64,000 bases of DNA from NCBI GenBank assembly GCA_902388495.1, contig CABMPP010000014.1:1-64000 (forward strand). The letters are read 5' to 3'. The stretch is from an uncultured Bacteroides sp. (GTDB lineage Bacteria; Bacteroidota; Bacteroidia; Bacteroidales; Bacteroidaceae). Under the pieces are notes generated by a model. The model did no database searches, was not told the DNA's origin, and saw only the letters and a program-made list of their open reading frames with translations. Position numbers and translations under genes: made by a program. Positions 52,734 to 62,075 of this stretch are shown here, in pieces (positions within the stretch are counted from its first letter, which is position 1; each line of letters starts with the position of its first letter).

Positions 52734-53483
52734 ATGAAGTTTAAACTACTCTTTATCGTTCTTCTTTGTTGCTTGTCTCTTTCGATTTCTGCCCAATTGA
52801 CGTATGGTACAACTGGTTTGCTGCATGCCCCTTCGGCTGAAATGCAACCTGATAAAACCTTTATGGTCGGTGGAAATTTCATGAATAAAGAATTGACGCC
52901 GCCTACCTGGTATTATCATACTTATAATTATTTTCTGAATATTACTATATTCCCGTGGATGGAAGTTGCCTATACTTGTACGCTTTTTAAAGCGGAAGCA
53001 TTGGGATTGAAACCTTATGGATATAGTGGATTTACCAATCAGGATCGTTACTTCTCATTGAGATTGCGAGCCTTGAAGGAAGGACAATTCTGGGAGTATA
53101 TGCCTGCGGTAGTGGTAGGAACATCCGATCCGTTTACCTCTTCCGGAGGTGGAGTAATCAGTTCTACCGAAGGGAACGGATACTATAGCCGTTTCTATAT
53201 TGCTGCCAGCAAGCATGTGCCTATTGTAGGTAAAGAAGAAATAGGTGTTCACCTCTCTTATCTCTACAATGATCGTAAAGAGTATAAGTTGAATGGCTTT
53301 GCATTGGGTGTCACTTATAATCCGTCTTTTCATCCCCAGCTACGGTTGATAGCTGAATATGACTCGAAAGACTTTGCTTTAGGTGCAACTTACTTGCTGT
53401 TTAACCATTTTCACATTCAAGTGCAAATGCAGAAAATGCAGTATTTCAGCGGTGGATTAACCTATCAACTTCGTCTGAAGTAA
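52734..53483 (+). CDS. YjbH/GfcD-like protein, N-terminal-module type, cluster B
   Basis: 249 residues from the ATG at 52734 (52731 also possible); chosen because the -7 box predicts transcription starting there. Signal peptide (about 1-20, ending SISAQ), then GTTGLLHAPSAEMQPDKTFM, the YjbH N-terminal hallmark, and later YSGFTNQDRYFSLRLRALKE and YIAASKHV. Paralogue of 43294-44037. In cluster B it follows OmpA and has its own promoter and terminator, whereas in cluster A it precedes OmpA. Probably an outer-membrane partner of the large barrel. Confidence 0.7.
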   Translation: MKFKLLFIVLLCCLSLSISAQLTYGTTGLLHAPSAEMQPDKTFMVGGNFMNKELTPPTWYYHTYNYFLNITIFPWMEVAYTCTLFKAEALGLKPYGYSGFTNQDRYFSLRLRALKEGQFWEYMPAVVVGTSDPFTSSGGGVISSTEGNGYYSRFYIAASKHVPIVGKEEIGVHLSYLYNDRKEYKLNGFALGVTYNPSFHPQLRLIAEYDSKDFALGATYLLFNHFHIQVQMQKMQYFSGGLTYQLRLK

Positions 53484-53497
53484 GAAAATTTATATAG

Positions 53498-53532
53498 AAA
53501 AAGGGTGTCAGCGTTGTGTTGACACCCTTTTT
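53498..53532 (+). terminator. Terminator after cluster B
   Basis: Stem AAAAAGGGTGTCA / TGACACCCTTTTT with a nine-base loop; strong intrinsic terminator. Confidence 0.9.
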
Positions 53533-53579
53533 GTGTTATAATATATTTAAGATTGGGGGAGGAATTCAAATTTTAATCG

Positions 53580-53587
53580 TAATTTTG
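53580..53587 (+). promoter_or_regulatory. -7 promoter box of ruvX-def
   Basis: TAATTTTG ends nine bases before the ruvX ATG at 53597, another very short leader. Confidence 0.55.
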
Positions 53588-53596
53588 TAGCCCATT

Positions 53597-54022
53597 ATGA
53601 GTAGAATAATAGCCATTGACTACGGTCGGAAACGTACGGGAATAGCCGTGAGCGATACATTGCAGATGATTGCCAACGGTCTGACCACTGTGCCTACACA
53701 TCAGCTACTGCCGTTTATCCTTGATTATGTGGCAAAGGAACCGGTAGAGCGGATTCTGGTAGGCCTTCCCAAGCAGATGAACAATGAGGCCTCGGAAAAT
53801 ATGAAGAATATCGAGCCTTTTGTCCGTTCGTTGAAGAAGAAATTGCCGGATATGCCGGTGGAGTATGTTGATGAACGCTTTACTTCCGTTCTGGCGCATC
53901 GAACGATGCTCGAAGCAGGGTTGAAGAAGAAAGACCGGCAGAACAAGGCGTTGGTGGACGAAATCAGTGCGACTATCATTCTGCAAACTTATTTGGAAAA
54001 CAAACGTTTTTCGAACCTTTAA
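53597..54022 (+). CDS. ruvX: Putative pre-16S rRNA nuclease / Holliday junction resolvase
   Basis: 141 residues. YqgF/RuvX RNase-H fold with IIAIDYGRKRTGIAVSD at the start, VGLPKQMNNEASEN in the middle and YVDERFTSVLAH, DEISATIILQTYL at the end; acidic active-site residues are all present. Processes the 5' end of 16S rRNA in E. coli (YqgF). 29 bases before def. Confidence 0.94.
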   Translation: MSRIIAIDYGRKRTGIAVSDTLQMIANGLTTVPTHQLLPFILDYVAKEPVERILVGLPKQMNNEASENMKNIEPFVRSLKKKLPDMPVEYVDERFTSVLAHRTMLEAGLKKKDRQNKALVDEISATIILQTYLENKRFSNL

Positions 54023-54051
54023 TTTTAAACTTTTAATTTTTAATTATAAAT

Positions 54052-54609
54052 ATGATTTTACCCATTTATACATACGGGCAGCCCGTATTAAGAAAGGTAG
54101 CGGAGGACATTGCTCCGGATTATCCGAACTTGAAAGAACTGATTGAAAATATGTTTGAAACCATGGAAAACGCCGAAGGTGTGGGACTTGCCGCACCGCA
54201 AATCGGTCTTCCTATTCGCGTGGTTACTATCAACCTGGATGTGTTGTCGGATGACCTGCCTGAATATAAAGGTTTCCGCAAGGCATATATCAATGCCCAT
54301 ATTTTGGACGTGGCAGGCGAAGAGGTTTCTATAGAAGAAGGTTGTTTGAGCCTTCCGGGAATTCATGAATCCGTGAAGCGTGGTGACAAGATACATGTGC
54401 AATACCTGGATGAGAACTTGGAAGCTCATGACGAAATCGTAGAAGGCTATCTGGCTCGTGTGATGCAGCATGAATTCGACCATCTGGATGGCAAGATGTT
54501 CATCGATCATTTGTCGCCGCTTCGCAAGCAGATGATAAAAGGAAAGTTGAATGCTTTACTGAAAGGCAAGGCGCATTGTACCTATAAGGTGAAAACAGTG
54601 AAGAAATAA
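54052..54609 (+). CDS. def: Peptide deformylase
   Basis: 185 residues. All three motifs: [21 protein letters not shown] (Cys metal ligand) and [10 protein letters not shown] (two His ligands and catalytic Glu). Removes N-formyl groups from nascent proteins. Follows ruvX after a T/A-rich leader with TTTTAATT repeats. Confidence 0.97.
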   Translation: MILPIYTYGQPVLRKVAEDIAPDYPNLKELIENMFETMENAEGVGLAAPQIGLPIRVVTINLDVLSDDLPEYKGFRKAYINAHILDVAGEEVSIEEGCLSLPGIHESVKRGDKIHVQYLDENLEAHDEIVEGYLARVMQHEFDHLDGKMFIDHLSPLRKQMIKGKLNALLKGKAHCTYKVKTVKK

Positions 54610-54689
54610 GTAAACCATATAATAAGGTATAAAAGGCTCAAAAAATATAAAAAGTCTTCCGTTAATCCCGACAAGTAAACGAAAAACGT

Positions 54690-54697
54690 TACTTTTG
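54690..54697 (+). promoter_or_regulatory. -7 promoter box of the TPR protein gene
   Basis: TACTTTTG, 28 bases before the ATG at 54726. Confidence 0.6.
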
Positions 54698-54725
54698 TTT
54701 CGTTTACAAGTACTTATAAAACAAG

Positions 54726-56795
54726 ATGGTAAAAAAAATACTGACGGCTATTTTGCTGTTGCCCACGTTGTTGTATGCGCAGATCAATACAGAACGGGTG
54801 ATGACTATCGCTCGCAACGCATTGTATTTTGAGGACTACGTGCTATCTATCCAATATTTCAATCAGGTGATTAACGCGAAGCCTTATTTGTATGAACCTT
54901 ATTTCTTTCGTGGATTGGCTAAAATCAATTTGGACGATTTCCAGGGGGCTGAAGCTGACTGTGATGCCGCTATCCAACGAAATCCCTTTGTAGTAGGTGC
55001 CTATCAAATTAGAGGTTTGGCACGTATCCGGCAAAATAAGTTTGACGGAGCGATTGAGGACTATCAGACTGCCCTTAAATACGACCCTGAAAATGTTGTG
55101 CTTTGGCATAACCTATCCCTCTGCCATATCCAGAAAGAAGATTATGAGGCTGCCAAGGATGATTTGGGCAAGCTCCTCACGATTGCTCCCAAATATACAC
55201 GTGCCTATCTGATGCGTGGTGAAGTTTCCTTGAAGCAGAATGATACGATACAGGCTTTGCACGATTTTGATAAAGCCATCGATATGGATCGTTATGATCC
55301 GGATGGATGGGGTGCAAGAGCCATCGTACGTCTTCAGCAAGGAAAGTATAAGGAAGCGGAAGCCGATTTGGACCAGTCCATTCATCTGAGTGCAAAGAAT
55401 GCCGGTAATTACATCAATCGTGCATTGGCGCGTTTCCATCAGAATAATCTGAGAGGTGCCATGAGTGACTATGACCTGGCATTGGATATCGATCCGAATA
55501 ATTTCCTCGGACACTACAACCGTGGTTTGTTGCGTGCACAGGTGGGTGATGACAACCGGGCGATAGAAGACTTTGACTTTGTGTTGAAGATTGAACCGGA
55601 CAATATGATGGCTACCTTCAATCGTGGCTTGTTACGTGCGCAGACTGGTGATTATCGGGGGGCTATCAGCGACTATTCCAAGGTAATAGATGAATATCCC
55701 AACTTTATGGCAGGTTATTATCAGCGTGCCGAAGCCCGTAAGAAGATTGGTGACCACAAGGGTGCCGAGCAGGATGAATTCAAGATCATGAAGATGCAGA
55801 TTGACAAGCGTAACGGCGTTTCATCCGGCAATGGCAATGAAAATTCCAATAGTGATAATAAGGATGTAGCCGACAATTCGTCTGAGAACTCTGGTGAAAA
55901 TGGCGGTGGAAAGACCCGTAAGAAATCTGATAAGAACATGGAGAATTATCGGAAGATTGTGATTGCAGATGACTCGGAAGCTGACCAACGCTACAAGAGT
56001 GACTATCGTGGTCGTGTACAAGACCGGAACGTGACTATCAAGCTTGAACCGATGTATGCTTTGACTTATTATGAGAAGATGAGTGATGTAAAACGCATCG
56101 TACATTATCATAAATATATCGATGAACTGAATCACTCGAAACTTTTCCCGAAACCGCTACGCATCACCAATATGGAAGCTCCGCTGACGGAAGAGCAGGT
56201 GCGTTTCCACTTTGCTTTGATTGATGCCCATACATCGGATATTGTGGCAGATGACAAGAATGCAGAGAAACGCTTTATGCGTGGATTGGACTTCTATCTG
56301 GTTCAGGATTTTGCCAGTTCTATCGATGACTTCACGCAGAGTATCTTGCTGGATGATACCTTCTTCCCGGCATACTTTATGCGCGCCTTGGTGCGTTGCA
56401 AGCAGCTGGAATATAAGAAAGCCGAGGCTACATTGAATGAGGGAGCTGTCTCCGGAACATCGGATACCAAGAAGCCGGAAGTGACGGCGGTAGACTATGA
56501 AATCGTAAGGAATGATTTGGATCATGTCATCCAACTGGCTCCTGACTTTGTTTATGGATATTATAACCGGGGCAACTTATTGTCTATGCTGAAAGATTAT
56601 CGTGCGGCTTTGGCTGATTATGATAAGGCAATAGAACTGAATCCAGATTTGGCTGAAGCGTACTTTAACCGTGGATTGACGCATATCTTCCTGGGAAATA
56701 ACAAGCAAGGTATTTCTGATTTGAGTAAGGCGGGAGAGTTGGGTATTGTATCGGCCTACAATATTATAAAGAGATTTACAGACACCCGGGAATAA
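54726..56795 (+). CDS. Exported tetratricopeptide-repeat protein
   Basis: 689 residues. Signal peptide (about 1-19, ending LLYAQ). At least nine TPR units form the N-terminal two thirds, with repeating YxxRGLxxAQxGDxxxAIxDF patterns. A low-complexity Asn/Ser/Gly linker (about 365-395) and a charged segment follow, then further TPRs in the last 170 residues. Periplasmic or outer-membrane scaffold; widespread in Bacteroidales, no specific function recognised. It lies between def and thrS but has its own promoter box. Confidence 0.85.
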   Translation: MVKKILTAILLLPTLLYAQINTERVMTIARNALYFEDYVLSIQYFNQVINAKPYLYEPYFFRGLAKINLDDFQGAEADCDAAIQRNPFVVGAYQIRGLARIRQNKFDGAIEDYQTALKYDPENVVLWHNLSLCHIQKEDYEAAKDDLGKLLTIAPKYTRAYLMRGEVSLKQNDTIQALHDFDKAIDMDRYDPDGWGARAIVRLQQGKYKEAEADLDQSIHLSAKNAGNYINRALARFHQNNLRGAMSDYDLALDIDPNNFLGHYNRGLLRAQVGDDNRAIEDFDFVLKIEPDNMMATFNRGLLRAQTGDYRGAISDYSKVIDEYPNFMAGYYQRAEARKKIGDHKGAEQDEFKIMKMQIDKRNGVSSGNGNENSNSDNKDVADNSSENSGENGGGKTRKKSDKNMENYRKIVIADDSEADQRYKSDYRGRVQDRNVTIKLEPMYALTYYEKMSDVKRIVHYHKYIDELNHSKLFPKPLRITNMEAPLTEEQVRFHFALIDAHTSDIVADDKNAEKRFMRGLDFYLVQDFASSIDDFTQSILLDDTFFPAYFMRALVRCKQLEYKKAEATLNEGAVSGTSDTKKPEVTAVDYEIVRNDLDHVIQLAPDFVYGYYNRGNLLSMLKDYRAALADYDKAIELNPDLAEAYFNRGLTHIFLGNNKQGISDLSKAGELGIVSAYNIIKRFTDTRE

Positions 56796-56835
56796 CATTT
56801 TTTTGCTAAAAAATAGAATATCAAAAAGAATTAGT

Positions 56836-56843
56836 TATTTTTG
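56836..56843 (+). promoter_or_regulatory. -7 promoter box of thrS
   Basis: TATTTTTG, 30 bases before the thrS ATG. No T-box or threonine attenuator-like hairpin was seen in the short leader. Confidence 0.6.
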
Positions 56844-56873
56844 CGTTCTGAAATTTGAAATATACATACTATT

Positions 56874-58814
56874 ATGATAAAGATAACATTTCCAGACGGC
56901 TCTGTTCGTGAATACAACGAAGGGGTAACGGGACTGCAAATTGCAGAAAGCATCAGTTCACGCTTGGCACAAGACGTATTGGCTTGTGGTGTGAACGGAG
57001 AGATTTATGATTTGGGGCGTCCTATCATGCAAGACGCCGAAGTTGTTCTCTACAAATGGGAGGATGAACAAGGTAAGCATGCCTTCTGGCATACAAGTGC
57101 CCACTTGCTCGCTGAGGCTTTGCAGGAACTTTATCCGGGCATTCAGTTCGGTATAGGTCCTGCCATCGAAAATGGCTTCTACTATGATGTAGATCCGGGA
57201 GAGGCAACAATAAAGGAAGCTGACCTGCCGGTCATTGAGAAGAAAATGGCTGAGTTGGTTGCCAAGAAGGAAGCTGTTGTCCGAAAAGATATTGCAAAAG
57301 CGGATGCTTTGAAGATGTTCGGCGACCGTGGGGAAACTTACAAGTGTGAGTTGATTTCTGAATTGGAAGATGGCCACATCACTACTTATACGCAAGGTGC
57401 ATTCACCGATTTGTGTCGTGGCCCTCACTTGATGACTACTGCACCTATCAAGGCTATCAAACTGACTTCTGTAGCCGGTGCTTATTGGCGCGGGCAAGAA
57501 GATCGCAAGATGATGACCCGTATCTACGGTATCACCTTCCCGAAGAAGAAAATGCTGGATGAGTACCTTGTTTTATTGGAAGAAGCCAAGAAACGCGACC
57601 ACCGTAAGATTGGTAAGGAAATGGACTTGTTCATGTTCTCTGATACGGTAGGCAAAGGTTTGCCGATGTGGTTGCCTAAGGGTGCGGCATTGCGTCTGCG
57701 CCTGCAGGAGTTTTTGCGTCGCATCCAGGCACGTTACGATTATCAGGAGGTCATTACTCCGCCAATCGGCAATAAATTGCTGTATATCACTTCCGGTCAC
57801 TATGCTAAATATGGTAAGGATTCGTTCCAGCCCATCCATACGCCGGAAGAAGGAGAGGAGTACTTCTTGAAACCGATGAACTGCCCTCACCACTGTATGA
57901 TCTACAAGAACTCACCCCGTTCTTATAAAGACCTGCCTTTGCGTTTGGCAGAGTTCGGTACGGTTTGCCGTTATGAGCAGAGCGGTGAATTGCACGGATT
58001 GACTCGTGTACGTAGTTTCACACAGGATGATGCACATATCTTCTGTCGTCCCGACCAGGTGAAGGATGAATTCCTTCGTGTAATGGATATTATCTCCATT
58101 GTATTCCAATCCATGAATTTTGCGAACTTCGAAGCACAGATTTCTCTACGCGACAAGGTAAACCGTGAGAAGTACATCGGTAGCGATGAAAACTGGGAGA
58201 AGGCAGAACAGGCTATTATCGAAGCTTGTGAGGAAAAGGGATTGAAAGCAAAGATCGAATATGGTGAAGCTGCTTTCTACGGTCCTAAGCTGGACTTTAT
58301 GGTGAAAGATGCTATCGGCCGTCGCTGGCAGTTGGGTACTATCCAGGTGGACTACAACCTGCCGGAACGTTTCCAATTGGAATATACAGGTGCTGACAAC
58401 CAGAAGCATCGTCCGGTAATGATTCACCGTGCGCCGTTTGGTTCAATGGAGCGTTTTGTTGCTGTACTTATTGAGCATACAGCCGGTAAGTTCCCGTTGT
58501 GGCTGACACCCGATCAGGTTGCTATTCTGCCTATCAGCGAGAAATTCAATGATTATGCCCAGGAAGTAAAACAGTATTTGAAGAAATATGATATCCGTGC
58601 CATTGTGGACGAGCGTAACGAGAAGATTGGACGTAAGATTCGCGATAACGAGATGAAGCGCATTCCTTATATGCTGGTTGTAGGCGAGAAAGAAGCCGAA
58701 AACAGGGAAGTGGCTGTTCGTAAGCAGGGAGAAGGCGATCAAGGAACCATGAAATTTGAAGATTTCGCTAAAAAAATGAACGAAGAAGTTCAGAATATGA
58801 TAAATAAATGGTAA
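56874..58814 (+). CDS. thrS: Threonyl-tRNA synthetase
   Basis: 646 residues, full length. N-terminal TGS domain (about 1-62), editing domain with zinc-type [11 protein letters not shown] (HxxxH), class II core with [29 protein letters not shown], and anticodon-binding domain (about 535-646). Charges tRNA-Thr in the cytoplasm. The gene order thrS-infC-rpmI-rplT is a conserved translation cluster in many bacteria. Confidence 0.98.
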   Translation: MIKITFPDGSVREYNEGVTGLQIAESISSRLAQDVLACGVNGEIYDLGRPIMQDAEVVLYKWEDEQGKHAFWHTSAHLLAEALQELYPGIQFGIGPAIENGFYYDVDPGEATIKEADLPVIEKKMAELVAKKEAVVRKDIAKADALKMFGDRGETYKCELISELEDGHITTYTQGAFTDLCRGPHLMTTAPIKAIKLTSVAGAYWRGQEDRKMMTRIYGITFPKKKMLDEYLVLLEEAKKRDHRKIGKEMDLFMFSDTVGKGLPMWLPKGAALRLRLQEFLRRIQARYDYQEVITPPIGNKLLYITSGHYAKYGKDSFQPIHTPEEGEEYFLKPMNCPHHCMIYKNSPRSYKDLPLRLAEFGTVCRYEQSGELHGLTRVRSFTQDDAHIFCRPDQVKDEFLRVMDIISIVFQSMNFANFEAQISLRDKVNREKYIGSDENWEKAEQAIIEACEEKGLKAKIEYGEAAFYGPKLDFMVKDAIGRRWQLGTIQVDYNLPERFQLEYTGADNQKHRPVMIHRAPFGSMERFVAVLIEHTAGKFPLWLTPDQVAILPISEKFNDYAQEVKQYLKKYDIRAIVDERNEKIGRKIRDNEMKRIPYMLVVGEKEAENREVAVRKQGEGDQGTMKFEDFAKKMNEEVQNMINKW

Positions 58815-58935
58815 CTTTGCGCCCAATTGTAGAAGCATAGCATATATTAGATGTTCTAAAGACAGCTTTTACTTAACATAAATAATTAATTTGGGAGTAA
58901 TAAATAAGAAACAAACTGGAAGTAAACGTTATTTA

Positions 58936-59541
58936 ATGAAGAATGACAGCTTAAAAGGGCAACACCGGATCAATGAGCAGATCCGTGCCAAAGAAGTCCG
59001 CATAGTGGGCGACGAAGTGGAAGCCAAAGTGTATCCGATAGCTCAGGCATTAAGACTTGCCGAAGAGCACGAAGCGGATCTCGTGGAGATTTCTCCAAAT
59101 GCAGAACCCCCTGTTTGTCGTATTATCGATTACTCTAAATTTCTTTATCAGTTAAAGAAGCGTCAGAAGGAGCAGAAGGCAAAACAGGTAAAAGTTAACG
59201 TAAAGGAAATACGTTTCGGTCCTCAGACAGATGACCATGACTATAACTTTAAGTTGAAACATGCCAAAGGCTTTTTGGAAGATGGCGACAAGGTGAAAGC
59301 CTATGTGTTCTTTAAAGGACGTTCCATCTTGTTCAAAGAACAGGGAGAGGTTTTACTGCTTCGTTTTGCCAATGATTTGGAAGACTATGCAAAGGTAGAT
59401 CAGTTGCCGGTTTTGGAAGGAAAGAGGATGATTATCCAGCTCTCTCCGAAAAAGACCGCTGCACCGAAGAAGGTTGCTACGCCGAAGCCTGCAGATAATG
59501 CATCGAAGGCTGCTGCAGCTGAAGAGCAAGAAGAAGAATAA
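58936..59541 (+). CDS. infC: Translation initiation factor IF-3
   Basis: 201 residues from the ATG at 58936. The frame is open further upstream, from a TTG at 58891 with GGGAG just after it; IF-3 genes often use rare start codons for autoregulation, so the true start may lie there. Conserved IF-3 parts: [50 protein letters not shown]. Unusual C-terminal extension rich in Lys/Ala/Pro and Glu (about 170-201), as in other Bacteroidetes. Followed by rpmI and rplT. Confidence 0.95.
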   Translation: MKNDSLKGQHRINEQIRAKEVRIVGDEVEAKVYPIAQALRLAEEHEADLVEISPNAEPPVCRIIDYSKFLYQLKKRQKEQKAKQVKVNVKEIRFGPQTDDHDYNFKLKHAKGFLEDGDKVKAYVFFKGRSILFKEQGEVLLLRFANDLEDYAKVDQLPVLEGKRMIIQLSPKKTAAPKKVATPKPADNASKAAAAEEQEEE

Positions 59542-59607
59542 AGAAATGAGTAACGCCATAGGTATAGTGCGTTGCCATATAATTTAAATAATTTAAAAAT
59601 AAGTAAG

Positions 59608-59805
59608 ATGCCAAAGATGAAGACTAACTCCGGTTCTAAAAAGAGATTTACTCTTACCGGAACAGGTAAAATCAAAAGAAAGCACGCTTTTCACAGTCAC
59701 ATTCTGACTAAGAAGACTAAAAAGCAAAAGAGAAATCTGTGTTACTCTACAACCGTTGATATAACGAATGTAAGCCAGGTTAAGGAACTCTTAGCAATGA
59801 AGTAA
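59608..59805 (+). CDS. rpmI: 50S ribosomal protein L35
   Basis: 65 residues from ATG 59608 ([20 protein letters not shown]). Typical L35: basic, with [20 protein letters not shown]. Upstream codons in the same frame have no L35 similarity. 66 bases after infC. Confidence 0.98.
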   Translation: MPKMKTNSGSKKRFTLTGTGKIKRKHAFHSHILTKKTKKQKRNLCYSTTVDITNVSQVKELLAMK

Positions 59806-59903
59806 ACAAAAAGCGTACTAAAATTAAAGTTATTAACCGAATGCATTAGCCTTAAGTCCGCTGCGTGAAGTAACGGCGCTAACATTCAAAAACAAGTAAA
59901 ACT

Positions 59904-60254
59904 ATGCCAAGATCAGTAAATCATGTTGCTTCTAAAGCAAGAAGAAAGAAAATTTTGAAATTGACCAGAGGTTACTTTGGTGCAAGAAAGAACGTTTGGA
60001 CCGTTGCCAAGAATACTTGGGAAAAAGGTTTGACCTATGCGTTCCGTGACCGTAAGAATAAGAAGAGAAACTTCCGTGCACTGTGGATTCAGCGTATCAA
60101 TGCTGCCGCTCGTTTGGAAGGTATGTCTTACTCTAAGTTGATGGGAGCTTTGCACAAAGCAGGTATCGAGATCAACCGCAAGGTGTTGGCTGATTTAGCG
60201 ATGAACCATCCGGAAGCTTTCAAAGCAATCGTTGCTAAAGCAAAAGCTGCATAA
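59904..60254 (+). CDS. rplT: 50S ribosomal protein L20
   Basis: 116 residues, normal length: [59 protein letters not shown]. The 98-base gap after rpmI holds a short hairpin (CGCTGCGTGAAGTAACGGCG), where L20 autoregulation could act. Confidence 0.98.
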   Translation: MPRSVNHVASKARRKKILKLTRGYFGARKNVWTVAKNTWEKGLTYAFRDRKNKKRNFRALWIQRINAAARLEGMSYSKLMGALHKAGIEINRKVLADLAMNHPEAFKAIVAKAKAA

Positions 60255-60378
60255 AAAGCAGTTCGCTGATAAATTACAGGGTGCTGATTACTTGTTTGGT
60301 AGTCAGCACCTTTTGTTTTTAAGGAATAGGAACGGAGGTTAAAACCGGAAAGAATTAGAAACAATTTACTACTTTTTC

Positions 60379-60409
60379 TTGTTTCTTTCACAGAAACTCA
60401 TTACCTTTG
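60379..60409 (+). promoter_or_regulatory. Promoter of the small RNA downstream of rplT
   Basis: TTG (60379-60381), 20 bases, then TACCTTTG (60402-60409): good Bacteroidetes promoter, with no protein gene following it on the plus strand. Confidence 0.7.
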
Positions 60410-60413
60410 TTAT

Positions 60414-60641
60414 AGAAAAAATAGCCGCATTGATTGGATCGGGAAACTCATCAATTTTTATGAAATACCGAGACAAGCTTCGCTTCTCAATGGCGGGCCA
60501 CGCCCTTCGGGGTAACTCTTGAGTCGGTGGATTACAAAGAGGACGAGCGCTCAAATCATGTCATACGGAGTTTCATCACATCATCGGTGCGGCTTTCTAT
60601 AAAAAAGGAACGGTAATCAATCAAAATTACCGTTCCTTTTT
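60414..60641 (+). ncRNA. Probable Bacteroidales-1 small RNA
   Basis: About 228 bases bounded by a consensus promoter and a perfect intrinsic terminator, with no plausible coding frame. The middle is GC-rich and locally pairing (GCGGGCCACGCCC, CTTCGGGG). The Bacteroidales-1 RNA motif is known to have a Bacteroidetes promoter at one end, a terminator at the other, and to lie downstream of the L20 gene; this region meets all three criteria. Function of the RNA is unknown. The start is estimated from the -7 box. I did not fold it against the family model. Confidence 0.75.
60601..60641 (+). terminator. Terminator of the small RNA
   Basis: Stem AAAAGGAACGGTAAT / ATTACCGTTCCTTTT with an eight-base loop and T-tract. 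Confidence 0.9.
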
Positions 60642-60684
60642 CTGTTTTATTGAAATATCTGTACTTTTACTACAGGTAAGTCCG

Positions 60685-60736
60685 TCGCCTCGCGCAGTTA
60701 AGTGTGTGTGCTTACGCAGGTAACTGCGTGAGGCGA
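60685..60736. repeat. 16-bp inverted repeat downstream of the CoA ligase gene
   Basis: TCGCCTCGCGCAGTTA pairs with TAACTGCGTGAGGCGA (one G/T position) around a 20-base loop containing GTGTGTGTG. It starts 11 bases beyond the ligase stop on the minus strand; no T-tract, so if it terminates transcription it is not the standard kind. Confidence 0.7.
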
Positions 60737-60747
60737 TACGGATAAGT

Positions 60748-62055
60748 TTACTTATTGTCTCGTAAGTCTTTTACTCTGACGGCTTTTCCTTCGCTCTGAG
60801 GTAACGAGCCTTTCTTTACCAACTGTAACTTAGGAGTTACCAGAATCTCGTCTTTCAGCTGGCGTGTTATCGCCTTACGAATCTTCTCCAGTTCAATGTA
60901 GTTATCTGTAGAGAGATCGCTAAGTTCTACCTCTACAATCATTTCATCCTGGTTGTTGACAGTCTCGAGGGTAATGAGGTAATTGCTGCCCAGTTGCGGG
61001 AATTGCACCAATACCTTTTCCACTTGCATGGGGAAGATATTTACTCCCTTGATGATAAACATGTCATCACTGCGTCCCTTGATTCGGTCTATGCGGAGGT
61101 GAGTACGTCCACAAGGACACTGCCCTGGTAGAATGCGGGTGAGGTCGCGTGTACGGTAGCGTATTAGCGGCATCATCTCGCGATCGAGTGTGGTCAATAC
61201 AAGTTCGCCGATTTCACCTTCGGGAACGGGTTCACCGGTTTCAGGATCAATGATTTCAACGAGATAGCAGTCTTCCCAAAAGTGCATGCCGTTTTGCTCT
61301 GTACATTCAAATGCTACGCCGGGACCATTCATCTCGGTCATACCAAAGCTGTTGTAAGCCTTGACGCCAAGCATACGTTCAATCTTCTTGCGTTGTTCGT
61401 CGGTATGGGGCTCAGCGCCAATGAGAAGGGTTTTCAGACTGGTACTGGTTGGATCGATGCCTTCTTCCTGGAATACTTCGGCTAAGCGGATGGCATAGCT
61501 GGGTATGGCATGAAGGGCGGTTGTCTTGAAATCCGTAATGAACTTAATCTGGCGCTTACTGTTGCCGGCTGCTGCCGGAACAGTCAATGCTCCGAGACGT
61601 TCGGCACCGTATTGAAAACCTAATCCTCCGGTAAACATACCATAGCCGGAACTGTTCTGAAATACATCCGTCTTGCGCAGGCCTACTGTATAGAGACAGC
61701 GGGCTACCAGATTTGCCCAGGAATCGAGATCGTGTTGGGAATGCACAATGACGGTTGGTGCTCCCGTTGTGCCACTGGAAGAGTGGATACGTACACCATC
61801 TTCACGCATATTGCCTGCTACCAGTCCGAAAGGGTAATTGGCACGCATGTCGGCTTTGGTGGTAAACGGTATTTTGCGTATATCTTCTACAGACCGTATC
61901 TCGTCGGCTGTGATTCCGTGTTCTTGGAATACCTTTTTGTAATAAGGTGAATTAGTTGCTATGCCGACCGTCTTTTTTAGCCGTTGAAGCTGCAACTCGC
62001 GCAGCTTCTCCCGGGGCATGGTTTCGATTTCTTCTTCCCAGTATTTGTCGTTCAT
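60748..62055 (-). CDS. paaK: Phenylacetate-CoA ligase
   Basis: 435 residues. ANL-family ligase: N-terminal TNSPYYKKVFQEHGI, P-loop HSSSGTTGAPTVIVH, NSFGMTEMNGPGV, YRTRDLTRI and C-terminal RIDRIKGRSDDMFIIKGVNI. In this operon it probably works with IorAB in aromatic amino-acid fermentation, interconverting arylacetyl-CoA and arylacetate with ATP formation; the direction is inference. 20 bases after iorB. Confidence 0.92.
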   Translation of the reverse strand: MNDKYWEEEIETMPREKLRELQLQRLKKTVGIATNSPYYKKVFQEHGITADEIRSVEDIRKIPFTTKADMRANYPFGLVAGNMREDGVRIHSSSGTTGAPTVIVHSQHDLDSWANLVARCLYTVGLRKTDVFQNSSGYGMFTGGLGFQYGAERLGALTVPAAAGNSKRQIKFITDFKTTALHAIPSYAIRLAEVFQEEGIDPTSTSLKTLLIGAEPHTDEQRKKIERMLGVKAYNSFGMTEMNGPGVAFECTEQNGMHFWEDCYLVEIIDPETGEPVPEGEIGELVLTTLDREMMPLIRYRTRDLTRILPGQCPCGRTHLRIDRIKGRSDDMFIIKGVNIFPMQVEKVLVQFPQLGSNYLITLETVNNQDEMIVEVELSDLSTDNYIELEKIRKAITRQLKDEILVTPKLQLVKKGSLPQSEGKAVRVKDLRDNK

Positions 62056-62075
62056 GGTATTAAAAAGATTAATTA

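Noticed and set aside
42126..53483. Integrated phage or conjugative element
   Set aside because: Only a recombinase is present; no capsid, tail, relaxase, replication or tra genes, and the flanking genes are paralogous outer-membrane clusters.
60459..60560. tRNA or tmRNA-like gene
   Set aside because: GC-rich folding segments are present, but no T-loop/anticodon arrangement or CCA end could be laid out; better explained as part of the small RNA after rplT.
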